Below are positions 35,349 through 44,136 of a stretch of DNA of 60,828 nucleotides, piece by piece. The position numbers and the translations under genes were made by a program. Positions within the stretch are counted from its first letter, which is position 1; each line of letters begins with the position of its first letter. Under the pieces are notes generated by a model. It had not been told where the DNA came from. It was given only the letters and a program-made list of their open reading frames with translations, and searched no databases. The stretch comes from Xenorhabdus lircayensis (GTDB lineage: Bacteria > Pseudomonadota > Gammaproteobacteria > Enterobacterales > Enterobacteriaceae): assembly GCF_016306625.1 (NCBI RefSeq), contig NZ_JACOII010000048.1, positions 1-60,828 on the forward strand. The letters run 5' to 3'.

Positions 35349-36089
35349 ATGAGTATCAAGGCAGCAAGAAAAGGCAGAGCAAAGGAAAAAACGCTCAGCT
35401 TAGGTTATGTTTCCCTTCTTGATGTGCTTTCGCATCAACAAGAACACATTGAGCATATTCATGTCACAGAAATCCCTCCCAACGAAGCGGATCGTTTCTT
35501 ACTTGTTGAATTACCTGAAGAGATAGCTGGAGATCTTGATGTCAGAGATCTACGTATCGCGCTGCTAAGTGCGCTAAATACAGCCACTTCGATTAAACGT
35601 AATTCTTCATCCAAAATGTTCAATCCTGAAATTTATGTCCATCCCGATGATCTGAGTGGAGACAACAAAAAAGAATCCTGGAGAACATCAAACCGGAAAG
35701 ATCGGATTGATGCGCTAAAAAACACGATCCTGGAAGAATCAAAATGGCTCCCAGCATATGAATTAAGCCAGTCTGCGGGTTTTTCGTTGCTCAATCCTAG
35801 TGCTACCCCTAACCGCTGGAAAAAGGCTAAAAAAATCTTCGCCATTTCAGTCAAAGGAAAGGATTTATACCCACAATATGCGCTGGATGAAGGGGGGTTG
35901 CCTATTCCTATCATCAAAAGCATCATTGAAGTTTTTGATGGGAAAAAAACATCTTGGGGAATAGCTATCTGGTTTAGTACATCTAATTCATGGTTAGGCA
36001 AAGAAAAACCGAAAGACGTTTTGATGAGCCGCCCAAATGATGTGTTAAATGCAGCAAGGCAAGAAGCAGAGGGGCCAATACATGGTTAA
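35349..36089 (+). CDS. DUF2384 (MbcA/ParS-type) antitoxin with extra N-terminal domain
   Basis: 246 residues. The C-terminal half (about 120-246) fits the Xre/MbcA/ParS antitoxin pattern: a region of short helices (LPAYELSQSAGFSLLNPSA, NRWKKAKKIFAI), PIPIIKSIIEVFDG, and the toxin-binding DUF2384 end WFSTSNSWLGKEKPKDVLMS followed by NDVLNAARQEAEG. The N-terminal 100 or so residues are not part of the usual 120-160 residue antitoxin and I do not recognise them. The ribosome site AAGGGGG is strong. The stop overlaps the toxin start by 8 bases. Confidence 0.8.
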   Translation: MSIKAARKGRAKEKTLSLGYVSLLDVLSHQQEHIEHIHVTEIPPNEADRFLLVELPEEIAGDLDVRDLRIALLSALNTATSIKRNSSSKMFNPEIYVHPDDLSGDNKKESWRTSNRKDRIDALKNTILEESKWLPAYELSQSAGFSLLNPSATPNRWKKAKKIFAISVKGKDLYPQYALDEGGLPIPIIKSIIEVFDGKKTSWGIAIWFSTSNSWLGKEKPKDVLMSRPNDVLNAARQEAEGPIHG

Positions 36090-36720
36090 TTCCCTCAATG
36101 GAAAGTCCGTCAAAACGGATATCTGGAAAGCCCAAAAACCGATTGAGCGTATTCATCATCAAGCATACAAAGGCGCTGAGTTTAATCCGGGAGAAGGAAA
36201 TGCCAGATTCAGCCCCTGCAAAAATACTCAAGATGCTCCCATCCCCACGATCTATGGTGGTGAGAATATCTCCGTTGCCGTGATGGAAACCATTTATCAT
36301 GACGTGCCAACAGGATGCAATAACCTGCCTTTTGATCTGGGAAAATTAGATAAACTTGTCTATAGCCAACTTATCCTTGGCGTCGATCTCATCACGGTAG
36401 ATATCAATATGCGAGTATTACGGAAGTGGGGCCATGATCCAAAAGATGTTTTACTCTCCGATGCCGAAAACTATCCCCACACTCAAGAAATAGCGAGCCA
36501 AATCTACCGAGATAATCCATCAGCTCAAGCGATAACTTGGGCATCAAAACAACATGGTGATAAAGCGATAATGCTATTCGGTGATCGGCTTAAAGAAAAC
36601 AAGCTGACAATATCCATTGAATCACTACCACTCTGGTCATCTAACAAAGTGATAAAAGCTGTGGATTTACTGGCAGATGAAATGGGCCTTATGACCTATA
36701 CCAATCAAGAGATTATTTAA
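36082..36720 (+). CDS. RES-domain toxin
   Basis: 212 residues from the ATG at 36082, which has GAGGGG eight bases upstream; a start at 36049 lies inside the antitoxin and is less likely. The RES core is visible: Arg42 in GNARFSP, Glu69 in AVMETIYHD and Ser155 in ITWASKQ. Studied RES toxins (for example MbcT) destroy NAD+. Overlap with the upstream antitoxin indicates a type II toxin-antitoxin operon. All three core residues are intact, so the toxin may be active. Confidence 0.85.
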   Translation: MVNSLNGKSVKTDIWKAQKPIERIHHQAYKGAEFNPGEGNARFSPCKNTQDAPIPTIYGGENISVAVMETIYHDVPTGCNNLPFDLGKLDKLVYSQLILGVDLITVDINMRVLRKWGHDPKDVLLSDAENYPHTQEIASQIYRDNPSAQAITWASKQHGDKAIMLFGDRLKENKLTISIESLPLWSSNKVIKAVDLLADEMGLMTYTNQEII

Positions 36721-36868
36721 TTCCTACCCTCTGGCAAAGAAAAGATTATAACTGCGGCTCGAATCTGTATTACATCAAAAAGTGAATTTTGTTGTGAAGC
36801 AAAAGCCAGTTTCATCTGTCAGAACACATCAATGATAAACAAATCATGATGAACAAATAGGAGCTGCT

Positions 36869-38143
36869 ATGGATACATCTTTTACCTCAACGTTTACCTC
36901 AACAACCTTTCCTGATGATTACCGCCAAAAAATCCGCCAAATGAAGCAAGCCATGCGTAAGCAAATTGGCGATGTCGAAGGCTTGTTCAAACAGGTCTGT
37001 GACAAAATAGAAAAAGAACTCGCCGCCGCTCGGGAAGATGAAAAAAACATGGGTAGCGCCTGGCCTGAAATCCACTGGCGTGACTTGGTCGAAAAGCGAA
37101 TCACAGCAGAAACCATACAAAAGATTAAACGCCGCGGATGCTTAGTCATCAGACAGAACTTTCCGCGTGATACCGCGCTTGCATGGGACAAATCCATGCT
37201 TGATTACCTTGATTTGAATAATTTTGATCGTGTGTATCAAGGCACTGGTGATAGTTATTTCGGTAGCCTTGAAGCATCCCGTCCAGAAATTTACCCCATC
37301 TACTGGTCTCAAGCACAGATGCAAGCCCGACAAAGTGAAGAAACCACTCAAGTTCAATCTTTTCTCAATCGCCTGTGGAAATTTGAATCAGATGGATCGT
37401 GTTGGTTTGATCCTGATGTCAGCATTATTTACCCCGACCGTATTCGCCGCAGACCGCCGGGCACCACTTCCAAAGGGCTTGGCGCTCATACTGATTCTGG
37501 CGCTTTAGAGCGTTGGCTGCATCCTACTTATCAAAAAGTGTTCAGAAATATTTTCAATAATCAATTTGCAGAATACGATCCTTGGGATGCGGCCTATCGT
37601 CCAGAGATGAATGAATACGAACTGGATAACGTAACCCGATGCTCCGTTTTTCGCACATTTCAGGGCTGGACGGCGCTGTCAGATATGGCGCTCAATCAGG
37701 GGCTTCTGCATGTTGTCCCCGTGCCAGAAGCCATGGCCTACCTGTTGTTACGGCCTTTACTAAATGATGTGCCTGAAGATGAACTGTGTGGCGTTGCTCC
37801 TGGTAAGGCGCTGCCAGCTTCTGAGAAATGGCATCCGCATCTTGTCCGTGGGTTATGCAGCATTCCATCATTACAAGCTGGGGATTCGGTATGGTGGCAC
37901 TGTGACCTTATCCATTCCGTTGCTCCCGTGGAAAATCAGCAAGGCTGGGGAAATGTCATGTATATCCCCGCCGCACCTCTGTGTGGCAGAAATCTGGATT
38001 ATGCACATAAAGTGGCAGATTCGCTTGAAAATGGTATATCTCCGGCTGATTTTTCCCGTGAAGACTATGAAACGAACTGGCAAAACCGTTTTACTGCTGC
38101 CGACTTAACCCCCATCGGCCTGCGTGGTCTTGGCTTGAATTAA
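36869..38143 (+). CDS. DUF1479 family protein (YbiU-like, 2OG/Fe(II)-dioxygenase-like)
   Basis: 424 residues matching the DUF1479 family, related to E. coli YbiU and to a yeast homologue. The candidate iron ligands are in GLGAHTDSGALERW (His and Asp) and the second histidine in WWHCDLIHSVAPV, which suggests a non-heme iron oxygenase fold. The substrate is unknown. It stands alone behind the toxin-antitoxin pair with a clear ribosome site (AGGAGCTGCT). Confidence 0.85.
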   Translation: MDTSFTSTFTSTTFPDDYRQKIRQMKQAMRKQIGDVEGLFKQVCDKIEKELAAAREDEKNMGSAWPEIHWRDLVEKRITAETIQKIKRRGCLVIRQNFPRDTALAWDKSMLDYLDLNNFDRVYQGTGDSYFGSLEASRPEIYPIYWSQAQMQARQSEETTQVQSFLNRLWKFESDGSCWFDPDVSIIYPDRIRRRPPGTTSKGLGAHTDSGALERWLHPTYQKVFRNIFNNQFAEYDPWDAAYRPEMNEYELDNVTRCSVFRTFQGWTALSDMALNQGLLHVVPVPEAMAYLLLRPLLNDVPEDELCGVAPGKALPASEKWHPHLVRGLCSIPSLQAGDSVWWHCDLIHSVAPVENQQGWGNVMYIPAAPLCGRNLDYAHKVADSLENGISPADFSREDYETNWQNRFTAADLTPIGLRGLGLN

Positions 38144-38151
38144 ACCGTTAA

Positions 38152-38181
38152 CCTAGCGCCGATGTCTCTGTCGGTGTTAGG
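38152..38181. terminator. Long hairpin after the DUF1479 gene
   Basis: An 11-base stem CCTAGCGCCGA/TCGGTGTTAGG with two G-T pairs and an 8-base loop, 8 bases after the stop. No T tract follows, so it may act in RNA stability rather than termination. Confidence 0.45.
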
Positions 38182-38331
38182 CCCCGCTAAATAACACAAT
38201 TAAGACTATCTCTTTCACTAATAAATACTTTTTTACAAAGGGAATATTATTCCCCATTTCTCGTGGATTTATTATTTAATTGATATCTATCTGGTTATAT
38301 AGGCGTGGTTTTCTGATATTAATTGTGATTA

Positions 38332-38345
38332 TTGATTTGTATCAA
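38332..38345. promoter_or_regulatory. FNR box upstream of nirB
   Basis: TTGAT-TTGT-ATCAA is a perfect match to the FNR consensus. It is centred about 80 bases before the nirB start, similar to the E. coli nirB promoter where FNR activates transcription without oxygen. Confidence 0.85.
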
Positions 38346-38418
38346 AGTCCTCCATGCTGTTCTTTTTTAAGCTAACCCAGCCTGTTTTGTTAACATTATA
38401 CTGTTACTGGGGTGTTAA

Positions 38419-40971
38419 ATGAGCATGTTAAAGCTTTGTATTATCGGTAATGGAATGGTCGGCCACCGCCTTATTGAAGACTTAATGGATAAAGCCGGGC
38501 ATGAACAGTTTGAAATTACAGTATTCTGTGCAGAGCCGCACTTAGCTTATGACCGTGTCCATCTCTCCTCTTATTTTTCCCACCACACCGTTGAAGAATT
38601 ATCCCTTGTTCGGGATGGTTATTATGAAAAACATAATATCCGTGTGCTACAAGGTGAACGGGCTATCATGATTAATCGGGATGAAAAAGTCATCCATTCT
38701 AACAGTGGCAGGATAGTGGAATATGACAAACTAATCATAGCCACAGGCTCTTCCCCTTGGATACCACCAATAAAAGGCCATGAAGGTTCCAATTGTTTTG
38801 TTTATCGCACAATTGGGGACTTGAACGCGATAGAAGCATGTACCAAACGTAGTCGTCGGGGTGCCGTTATCGGTGGCAGTCTGCTCGGGCTGGAAACCGC
38901 CGGAGCACTGAAAAAGTTAGGGATAGAAACCCATGTCATTGAGTTTGCATCTGTATTAATGGCCGAACAGCTTGACCCAATGGGGGGCGAGCAGCTAAGA
39001 AAGAAAATCGAGCGTATGGGAGTCAAAGTTCATACCAATAAAAATACATTGGAAATCTTCCATTCAGGCCATAGCTATAATAAAACCATGCTGTTTGCTG
39101 ATGGCGATTCGCTAGAAGTGGACTTTATTGTGTTCTCCACAGGAATTCGCCCTCAGGATACATTGGCCCGCCAATGTGGGCTTACCATTGCTGAACGGGG
39201 TGGCATTGTCATTAATAATAATTGCCAGACATCTGATGAAGATATCTACGCGATTGGTGAATGTGCTTCATGGCAAGGAAAAACCTATGGTCTAGTCGCG
39301 CCGGGTTACAAGATGGCTCAAGTGGCAGTCGATCACATACTGGCAAGGAGTAATGCTTTTCTTGGCGCTGACCTGAGTGCAAAACTGAAGTTGCTGGGTG
39401 TCGATGTCGGAGGAATAGGTGATGCCCATGGCCGCCAGTCCGGCTGTCGCAGCTACATTTATCTGGATGAAAATAAAGAAATTTATAAAAGACTAATAGT
39501 CAGCGAGGATAACAAATATCTGTTGGGGGCTGTTTTAGTAGGTGATACCACTGATTACGGCAACCTGCTACAGATAATGCTGAATAATATTGAGCTTCCA
39601 GCTAACCCAGACTCATTAATATTACCTACACATGCCGGAGGTAGTAAGACTTTATTAGGGAGTGATGCATTACCTGATACTGCCCAGATATGCTCCTGCT
39701 TTGATGTGACGAAAGGCGATATTATTCAGTCTGTGCAAAGAGGCTGCCATACGGCGGCGGCCATCAAAGCAGAAACCAAGGCCGGTAGCGGGTGCGGAGG
39801 TTGCATTCCGTTAATCAGTCAGGTTCTCAACGCCGAGCTGATCCGTCAGGGTATTGAGGCCAATCATCATTTGTGTGAGCACTTCGCCTACTCACGACAG
39901 GAACTTTATCATCTGATCAAAGTGGATCGGCTCACATCATTCCGGCAACTGGTGGAAAAATATGGCAAGGGCTATGGTTGTGAGATCTGTAAACCGACGG
40001 TGGCTTCTTTACTGGCTTCCTGCTGGAATGACTATGTTCTGAGTGATGATCTTGTGCCGTTGCAGGATGCAAACGATAACTTTTTGGCTAACATCCAAAA
40101 AGATGGCACCTATTCTGTCATTCCCCGTTCTCCCGGCGGAGAAATCACTCCGAATGGGCTGGTAGCCGTGGGAGAGATAGCCAAAGAATTTAATCTATAT
40201 ACTAAAATCACTGGCTCTCAACGAATAGCGATGTTCGGTGCACAGAAAAATGACCTGCCACTCATCTGGCAACGCCTGATAGATGCCGGATTCGAAACAG
40301 GCCATGCTTATGCCAAGGCATTAAGAATGGTGAAAACCTGTGTAGGCAGTACTTGGTGCCGGTTCGGTGTTGGCGATAGTGTCGGTTTGGGCGTTGATCT
40401 GGAAAATCGCTACAAAGGCATTCGTACCCCTCATAAGATGAAATTCGGTGCCTCCGGCTGTACACGTGAATGTTCGGAAGCTCAGGGTAAAGATGTCGGT
40501 GTGATTGCGACAAATAAAGGCTGGAACCTGTATGTCTGTGGTAATGGGGGAATGAAACTCCGACATGCAGACCTATTAGCGTCTGATCTCGATAAAGAGA
40601 CTCTCATTCATTACATTGACCGTTTTATGATGTTCTATATCAAAACTGCCGATAAATTACAGCGCACTTCCGTTTGGCTGGAAAATATGGAAGGCGGGAT
40701 AGATTACCTCCGCACGGTTATTATTGATGACAAACTCGGGCTGAATAATCAGCTAGAGCAGGATATGGCTGAACTGAGAACACGAGCAGTCTGCGAATGG
40801 CAGCAAACCATAAATGATCCTCATGCGCTGATCCGTTTTTCCCACTTTATTAATAGTACTGAGCGTGATCCCAATATTCAGATGGTCGCAGAGCGGGCGC
40901 AGCATCGGCCTGCACGCCCACAGGAGAGAATTGCAATCAGGCTGGTTAAATCTGAGGAGGAAACAACATGA
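38419..40971 (+). CDS. nirB: NADH-dependent nitrite reductase large subunit NirB
   Basis: Cytosolic siroheme enzyme that reduces nitrite to ammonia with NADH. It has 850 residues. The N-terminal FAD/NAD domain starts LCIIGNGMVGHRLIEDL. A BFD-type [2Fe-2S] domain has CSCFDVTKGDII and GSGCGGCIP. The C-terminal siroheme/[4Fe-4S] ligands are in CVGSTWC and CTRECSEA. nirD overlaps the stop by 4 bases. A perfect FNR box lies upstream. Neither nirC nor cysG follows, unlike the E. coli nirBDC-cysG order. Confidence 0.95.
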   Translation: MSMLKLCIIGNGMVGHRLIEDLMDKAGHEQFEITVFCAEPHLAYDRVHLSSYFSHHTVEELSLVRDGYYEKHNIRVLQGERAIMINRDEKVIHSNSGRIVEYDKLIIATGSSPWIPPIKGHEGSNCFVYRTIGDLNAIEACTKRSRRGAVIGGSLLGLETAGALKKLGIETHVIEFASVLMAEQLDPMGGEQLRKKIERMGVKVHTNKNTLEIFHSGHSYNKTMLFADGDSLEVDFIVFSTGIRPQDTLARQCGLTIAERGGIVINNNCQTSDEDIYAIGECASWQGKTYGLVAPGYKMAQVAVDHILARSNAFLGADLSAKLKLLGVDVGGIGDAHGRQSGCRSYIYLDENKEIYKRLIVSEDNKYLLGAVLVGDTTDYGNLLQIMLNNIELPANPDSLILPTHAGGSKTLLGSDALPDTAQICSCFDVTKGDIIQSVQRGCHTAAAIKAETKAGSGCGGCIPLISQVLNAELIRQGIEANHHLCEHFAYSRQELYHLIKVDRLTSFRQLVEKYGKGYGCEICKPTVASLLASCWNDYVLSDDLVPLQDANDNFLANIQKDGTYSVIPRSPGGEITPNGLVAVGEIAKEFNLYTKITGSQRIAMFGAQKNDLPLIWQRLIDAGFETGHAYAKALRMVKTCVGSTWCRFGVGDSVGLGVDLENRYKGIRTPHKMKFGASGCTRECSEAQGKDVGVIATNKGWNLYVCGNGGMKLRHADLLASDLDKETLIHYIDRFMMFYIKTADKLQRTSVWLENMEGGIDYLRTVIIDDKLGLNNQLEQDMAELRTRAVCEWQQTINDPHALIRFSHFINSTERDPNIQMVAERAQHRPARPQERIAIRLVKSEEETT

Positions 40972-41321
40972 GTCAATGGATAGAAGTCTGTCTGCTAGAA
41001 AATATTGTTCCCAGTACAGGTGCTTGTGCTCTGGTTGGGGATCAGCAGGTCGCCATCTTTCGGCCTTTTGATGACGAGCAGTTATTTGCGTTAAGCAATA
41101 TCGACCCCTTTGCCTCTGCCAGCGTACTGTCCCGTGGGCTGATTGTTGAGCATGATGATGTGCTATGGGTTGCCAGCCCATTGAAAAAACAGCGTTTTAG
41201 GCTAAGTGATGGCTTTTGTTTGGAAGATGCGGCTTACTCTGTCCGTTCATTTCCGGCCAGAGTGAATAACGGGTATGTGCAGGTTTTTCTTGGACAAAAC
41301 ATTCCAATTTTTCACTCTTAG
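40968..41321 (+). CDS. nirD: Nitrite reductase small subunit NirD
   Basis: Rieske-like small subunit of NADH-nitrite reductase, 117 residues. Like E. coli NirD it lacks the usual CxH Rieske ligands but keeps the fold (IFRPFDDEQLFALSNIDPFA near 34-53, then GLIVEHDDVLWVASPL and a C-terminal strand pair). The ATG overlaps the nirB stop (ATGA), so the two are translated together. Confidence 0.93.
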   Translation: MSQWIEVCLLENIVPSTGACALVGDQQVAIFRPFDDEQLFALSNIDPFASASVLSRGLIVEHDDVLWVASPLKKQRFRLSDGFCLEDAAYSVRSFPARVNNGYVQVFLGQNIPIFHS

Positions 41322-41345
41322 CAAGAAATATCGACCTTTTGAGAC

Positions 41346-41366
41346 ACCCTCGCATCGGGCGAGGGT
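41346..41366 (+). terminator. Terminator hairpin after nirBD
   Basis: A perfect 8-base stem ACCCTCGC/GCGAGGGT with a 5-base loop, 25 bases after the nirD stop. The T tract is weak (TTACGGCGTTTTT). Confidence 0.55.
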
Positions 41367-41412
41367 TTACGGCGTTTTTCGCTAGAATATCGATACATTT
41401 TTATGCGGCCTT

Positions 41413-41458
41413 TATACCCTTCGTCTTTCAAACTGCAACTTAAAATCCATTGGGTATA
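41413..41458. repeat. Short interspersed repeat, copy 2 (46 bases)
   Basis: Bounded by 7-base inverted ends TATACCC and GGGTATA. It is an internally shortened version of the repeat at 32568-32626, sharing CTTCGTCTTTCAA, CTGCAACT and AATCCATTGGGTA. Confidence 0.7.
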
Positions 41459-41540
41459 TGCTTGACCTTGTGTAAAATCTCCTCAATTTGACTGGTTCAT
41501 TAGGACATATACCATTTCGTAAGACTTAAGGAGCAACACC

Positions 41541-42509
41541 ATGACAACTTATGCCCTGGTAGGCGATATCGGCGGTACAAATGCACGGCTGGCATTATGT
41601 GATGTGGATACTGGGCAACTGAGCGCAGTCGAATTCTACCCCTGTGCGTATTATGCTTCGCTTGAAATTGTTATCCGCCAATACCTGAAACAACAAAACT
41701 GTGAAGTCAATTATGGCTGCATCGCCATTGCTTGTCCGGTGACGGATGATGTTATCAGTATGACCAACCACAGTTGGCGCTTTTCCGTTAGCCAAATGAA
41801 AGCATCCCTGGGATGGGAACGTTTTGAGGTGATTAACGATTTTACCGCCGTTTCCCTCGCAATTCCGGTTCTGGGGGCAGATGATGTGATTCAGATTGGC
41901 GGAAAGCAGCCTCAAGCCAAGCGCCCCATCGCGGTTTATGGTGCAGGAACTGGATTGGGTGTCGCACATCTTATTCACACAGGAAACCAATGGATGAGCC
42001 TGTCCGGTGAAGGCGGTCATGTGGATTTTGCGCCAGACAGCGCAGAAGAAGATCATCTGTTGAATGTATTGCGGGAAGAATATGGTCATGTCTCTGCCGA
42101 ACGTGTTCTTTCCGGACCTGGAGTGGTGAATATTTATCGTTCGCTAATGAAACTTAACGGTCAGCCAGTAGAAGACCTTACCCCGCGCGACATTTCCGAT
42201 CGTGCGCTGAGTGGAAATTGCCCTACCTGCCAACATGCGTTGGAACTGTTTTGTACGGCGTTGGGACGTTTTGGCGGAAATTTAGCACTGAATATCGGTG
42301 CATTTGGCGGTGTTTACATTGCGGGAGGGATCGTCCCACGTTTCCTTGATTTCTTCCAAAAATCGGGTTTCCGGCAAGGATTTGAAAGCAAAGGCCGATT
42401 TACGAGTTATTTACAGGATATTCCTGTGTATCTGATCACCCATGATAAACCGGGGTTATTAGGTGCCGGGTCTTATATTCGTCAGGCGCTGGGTAAAGCG
42501 ATTGGGTAA
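41541..42509 (+). CDS. glk: Glucokinase Glk
   Basis: ATP-dependent glucokinase, 322 residues, that phosphorylates free glucose inside the cell. The N-terminal phosphate loop [13 protein letters not shown] (residues 7-19), the [12 protein letters not shown] block (near 133-144), [12 protein letters not shown] and GGIVPRF are as in E. coli Glk. The ribosome site TTAAGGAGCAACACC is strong. The gene stands alone. Confidence 0.94.
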   Translation: MTTYALVGDIGGTNARLALCDVDTGQLSAVEFYPCAYYASLEIVIRQYLKQQNCEVNYGCIAIACPVTDDVISMTNHSWRFSVSQMKASLGWERFEVINDFTAVSLAIPVLGADDVIQIGGKQPQAKRPIAVYGAGTGLGVAHLIHTGNQWMSLSGEGGHVDFAPDSAEEDHLLNVLREEYGHVSAERVLSGPGVVNIYRSLMKLNGQPVEDLTPRDISDRALSGNCPTCQHALELFCTALGRFGGNLALNIGAFGGVYIAGGIVPRFLDFFQKSGFRQGFESKGRFTSYLQDIPVYLITHDKPGLLGAGSYIRQALGKAIG

Positions 42510-42626
42510 ATAGATTCGATATATCCTATATATAGTTGCTCATGCTATTTATTTGTTTGATTTGCAGAGAACAAATTTCAGCGGTATTTAGCATGAGTGG
42601 CAATATCCTTAATAGTAATTTGTGAA

Positions 42627-43182
42627 TCAATGTGTTACCTCAAACAGCAAGTCCAATTGCCCGCCGCTCAATGAATTATCTAACACTGCATCGTTCCTTT
42701 TCTTTGAACGACGCGCTTTGATTTGCCTGCACATGGAATCAATTTGCTCAACAATCCCCCATTTCTCGTTAACTAAGAGATGCTTTGCAAACCAACTTAG
42801 GTAGTTGGCTATTGCTGTAAGCCGGAAATACTGGGTGCCGTTGCTGATAATATCGGTAGACTCATCTAACCCATTGAAATGAAATACAGAGTTGAAAGAA
42901 TAAATAGTGGGTAACTTATGCCTTTTTCGTTGAGTGAAGTCGCAAAGAGCATCAAGTTCGAAGTCCTTGAAAAATTGCTTTGTCAGTATTCTCTCTTCAA
43001 GATCAATATTTCATCAATCAATAAACTGAAGAAACACAATAAAATGACTGACCTCTGCTTCTATTGGTGCAAAGGCTACACTCCTATTACGGCGTTGTGT
43101 TGTGAAATAAAGGTTGAGGGTAATAAAGTGGGAGGCCAACAGAGCGATCCACGACCAAACAGCAGCGATCTCCACTTTCCAT
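42627..43182 (-). pseudogene. Decayed, truncated tyrosine recombinase
   Basis: The minus strand encodes the N-terminal part of a site-specific recombinase. It begins MESGDRCCLVVDRSVGLPLYY, continues after a one-base frameshift near 43130 as NLYFTTQRRNRSVAFAPIEAE, and passes two adjacent stops (about 43013-43018). It then reads QYFRLTAIANYLSWFAKHLL and a basic QIKARRSKKR region, ending at LDLLFEVTH. The catalytic R-H-R-Y domain is absent. The pattern (SAM-like core-binding region, basic linker) is that of tyrosine recombinases in mobile islands. It is a fossil of a lost element. Confidence 0.7.
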
Positions 43183-43297
43183 GACAAAGCGATTTATCCC
43201 ATACGAATTAGCCATAAGGATAATCTACTAATTTTACATTTTTTAAATGTAGACCTTTTCTCTTTTTCTTTCTAAATTTATTTACTATAAAAAACAG

Positions 43298-43328
43298 AAG
43301 AAAAAAAGGCTCTAATTAACAGAGCCTT
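43298..43328 (-). terminator. Terminator after ssb
   Basis: On the minus strand the stem AAGGCTCT/AGAGCCTT with a 7-base loop is followed by a T run. It is a textbook intrinsic terminator 37 bases after the ssb stop. Confidence 0.9.
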
Positions 43329-43364
43329 ATAATAATTTTTTACCAATTAATTCTCAGGTAAACG

Positions 43365-43886
43365 TCAGAACGGAATATCATCATCGAAATCCATTGGGGG
43401 CTCATTGCTCTGTGGCGCAGGAGACTGTGCCGGACGAGATGGCGCACCGCCGCCGCTGAATTGCTGAGATGCTTGTGGCTGCTGTGGCTGTCCCCAACCG
43501 CCGCTTTGTGCTGGTGCTTCTTGCCCTGCTGCACCGCCGCGACCGCCCAGCATCTGCATGGTGCCGCCAACATTTACCACGATTTCGGTGGTGTAACGGT
43601 CTTGACCACTCTGATCCTGCCATTTGCGAGTCTGCAAAGAACCTTCGATATAAACCTGAGAACCTTTGCGCAGGTATTCACCGGCAACTTCTGCCAGTTT
43701 GCCGAAGAGCACTACACGATGCCATTCGGTTTTCTCTCTCATCTCACCGGTTTGCTTGTCACGCCAGCTCTCAGACGTTGCTAGAGTAATGTTGGCGACT
43801 GCACCGCCATTCGGCATATAGCGAACTTCCGGGTCCTGCCCCAAATTACCCACTAAAATAACTTTGTTTACGCCTCTGCTGGCCAT
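43365..43886 (-). CDS. ssb: Single-stranded DNA-binding protein Ssb
   Basis: Essential tetrameric ssDNA-binding protein, 173 residues. The OB-fold spans about 5-110 ([20 protein letters not shown] to [17 protein letters not shown]). A Gly/Gln/Pro-rich linker and the acidic partner-binding tip [12 protein letters not shown] follow. It diverges from uvrA, with a LexA box between them, as in E. coli. Confidence 0.97.
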   Translation of the reverse strand: MASRGVNKVILVGNLGQDPEVRYMPNGGAVANITLATSESWRDKQTGEMREKTEWHRVVLFGKLAEVAGEYLRKGSQVYIEGSLQTRKWQDQSGQDRYTTEIVVNVGGTMQMLGGRGGAAGQEAPAQSGGWGQPQQPQASQQFSGGGAPSRPAQSPAPQSNEPPMDFDDDIPF

Positions 43887-44054
43887 TGGGAATACTCCTG
43901 ATGAAATGAATTTTGCTAAAAACGGATTTCTTTAATTATAAGCGAAGTAGTTTACCATGCGAGGACTAAGTTTAAACATAGACCCGTTATATTATACTTT
44001 GCGAAGCGAATCGTACTTTACATTGTCATGGTTGCAGCATGATTACCCGTCAAA

Positions 44055-44074
44055 TACTGTATATCCAATCAGCA
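44055..44074. promoter_or_regulatory. LexA (SOS) box between ssb and uvrA
   Basis: TACTGTATATCCAATCAGCA fits the LexA consensus, with CTGT and TCAG separated by 8 bases (one mismatch to CTGT-N8-ACAG). It lies 63 bases before uvrA, matching the shared ssb/uvrA SOS control region of E. coli. Confidence 0.8.
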
Positions 44075-44136
44075 ATGTTTGTGCAATAATAACGCGTTTA
44101 TGAGTTTTGCTCTATCAATAATCTGGGAAGTGGTAT

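Noticed and set aside
42622-42804. Plus-strand ORF between glk and ssb (and another at 42918-43184)
   Set aside because: The minus strand carries the clear recombinase fossil. These plus-strand readings have no ribosome site and look like its shadows.
43461-43789. Two long plus-strand ORFs opposite ssb
   Set aside because: Generated by the Gly/Gln-rich linker codons of ssb on the other strand; unusual Cys/His/Trp composition and no start signals.
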